Of a DNA stretch of 64,000 bases, positions 63,332 to 64,000 are shown in pieces (position 1 is the first letter of the stretch; each line of letters opens with the position of its first letter). Under the pieces are notes generated by a model that did no database searches, was not told the DNA's origin, and saw only the letters and a program-made list of their open reading frames with translations. The translations under genes and the position numbers were made by a program. Location: positions 10,682,001 to 10,746,000 of the forward strand of contig NC_046292.1 of assembly GCF_004115265.2 (NCBI RefSeq). The letters run 5' to 3'. This DNA is from Rhinolophus ferrumequinum. Its lineage: Eukaryota; Chordata; Mammalia; Chiroptera; Rhinolophidae.

Positions 63332-64000
63332 CTGGGGAAGGGTTATAGGTCAGGGCAGGTTGCCTCCCACTCCTGTCCCACTCATGCCAAGCCACAGCCC
63401 CTTCTCTCCAGTGTAAGCCCAGCTGGGCCCCCACTAGCTAAAGGGTTCTGTTCTCAGGTGTGGAGGCCCAGCAGAGGGGCTGACCAGAGTGGTGGTGGTC
63501 ACAGGCCAAGGGCTATGTGGGGACAGGTGCAAAGGTGCTTAGAGGAACTCCCAGTGGTCCCGATGGGTGGGCAAGGGGCTTGGCGGGGGGAGCTCAGAGA
63601 CAGAGGAGGCTCGGTGGCAGAATCTGGGGCTCCTGAGCAACGAGAAGGTGGTGCTGGGCAGAACCAAGCCCTCTTAGACAGCCAGACACATTGGGTGTCT
63701 ACCGTCAGGGCTGGGCTGGCGTCCCTTCCCCCATGACTTGGCCAGCACATAGTGTCCAGAGGAGCCTGGGGTGGCTGAGTCACTGGTGGGGGTGGCAGGG
63801 CTGGCACGTGCTGCCCACTGGTCCCGGTGCCCACAGTCCTTGGCTTGCCGGACCGGAGCGCCTGGGTATCCAGCCTCCTGTGCTCAGGAAGGAAGCCAGG
63901 CCCTGGGGGATCAGGTGGAGGCTGCCGGCTAACCCTCTCCTTTAACGGGGACCTGTGGCTATGGCCCACTGGGGGGCAGCATCCCTGTGCAGGCTGGGCC
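63332..64000 (-). other. HSPB7: HSPB7 intron (partial)
   Basis: The region upstream of the last HSPB7 exon in transcript order. No further HSPB7 exon is visible to the window edge. It is GC-rich and has no mobile element that I recognise. Confidence 0.75.

Overview
The window is mammalian nuclear DNA. It is intron-rich, with GT-AG splice sites, a CpG-island promoter and many interspersed repeats. The gene order is SPEN (+), ZBTB17 (-), SRARP (+), HSPB7 (-), which is the order known from human 1p36.13. At least eight copies of a tRNA-derived SINE are present. Its head closely resembles tRNA-Ile(AAU) and its body resembles the SINE I associate with horseshoe and Old World leaf-nosed bats (Rhin-1-like). 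A yinpterochiropteran bat is therefore my best guess. The mammalian assignment is certain and the bat assignment is inference.

Layout. 1-2515: a SPEN intron. 2516-12927: the last five coding exons of SPEN, including its giant 8.2-kb exon, followed by a 3'UTR to about 13,985. SPEN ends tail to tail with ZBTB17, whose 3' end is near 15,380. The 14 coding exons of ZBTB17 (15,460-21,390, minus strand) join in phase to a complete 794-residue protein. Its first intron is about 23 kb long and full of L1, L2, MIR, SINE and fossil LTR sequence. Its first exon and CpG-island promoter lie at about 44,100-44,760. 44,760-50,930 is intergenic and rich in old LTR and L1 pieces. SRARP (two exons, 51,041-52,508) has a TATA box and encodes 169 residues. 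52,509-61,550 is intergenic with several SINEs. The last exon and 3'UTR of HSPB7 (about 61,555-63,331, minus) close the window; its upstream exons lie beyond 64,000.

Function. SPEN is a nuclear co-repressor scaffold (Notch/RBPJ, nuclear receptors, X inactivation). ZBTB17 (MIZ-1) is a BTB zinc-finger transcription factor and MYC partner. SRARP is a small steroid-receptor-associated protein. HSPB7 is the cardiac small heat-shock protein. They are neighbours by synteny, not an operon.

I found no undescribed multi-gene system. The most notable unexplained observations are: a 40-bp near-perfect copy of SPEN coding sequence inside the upstream SPEN intron; a 64-bp tandem duplication that doubles the SRARP exon-1 splice donor; an upstream ATG in ZBTB17 exon 1 that splices in frame to the usual start; and an 80-bp palindromic MADE1-like mariner MITE outside primates.
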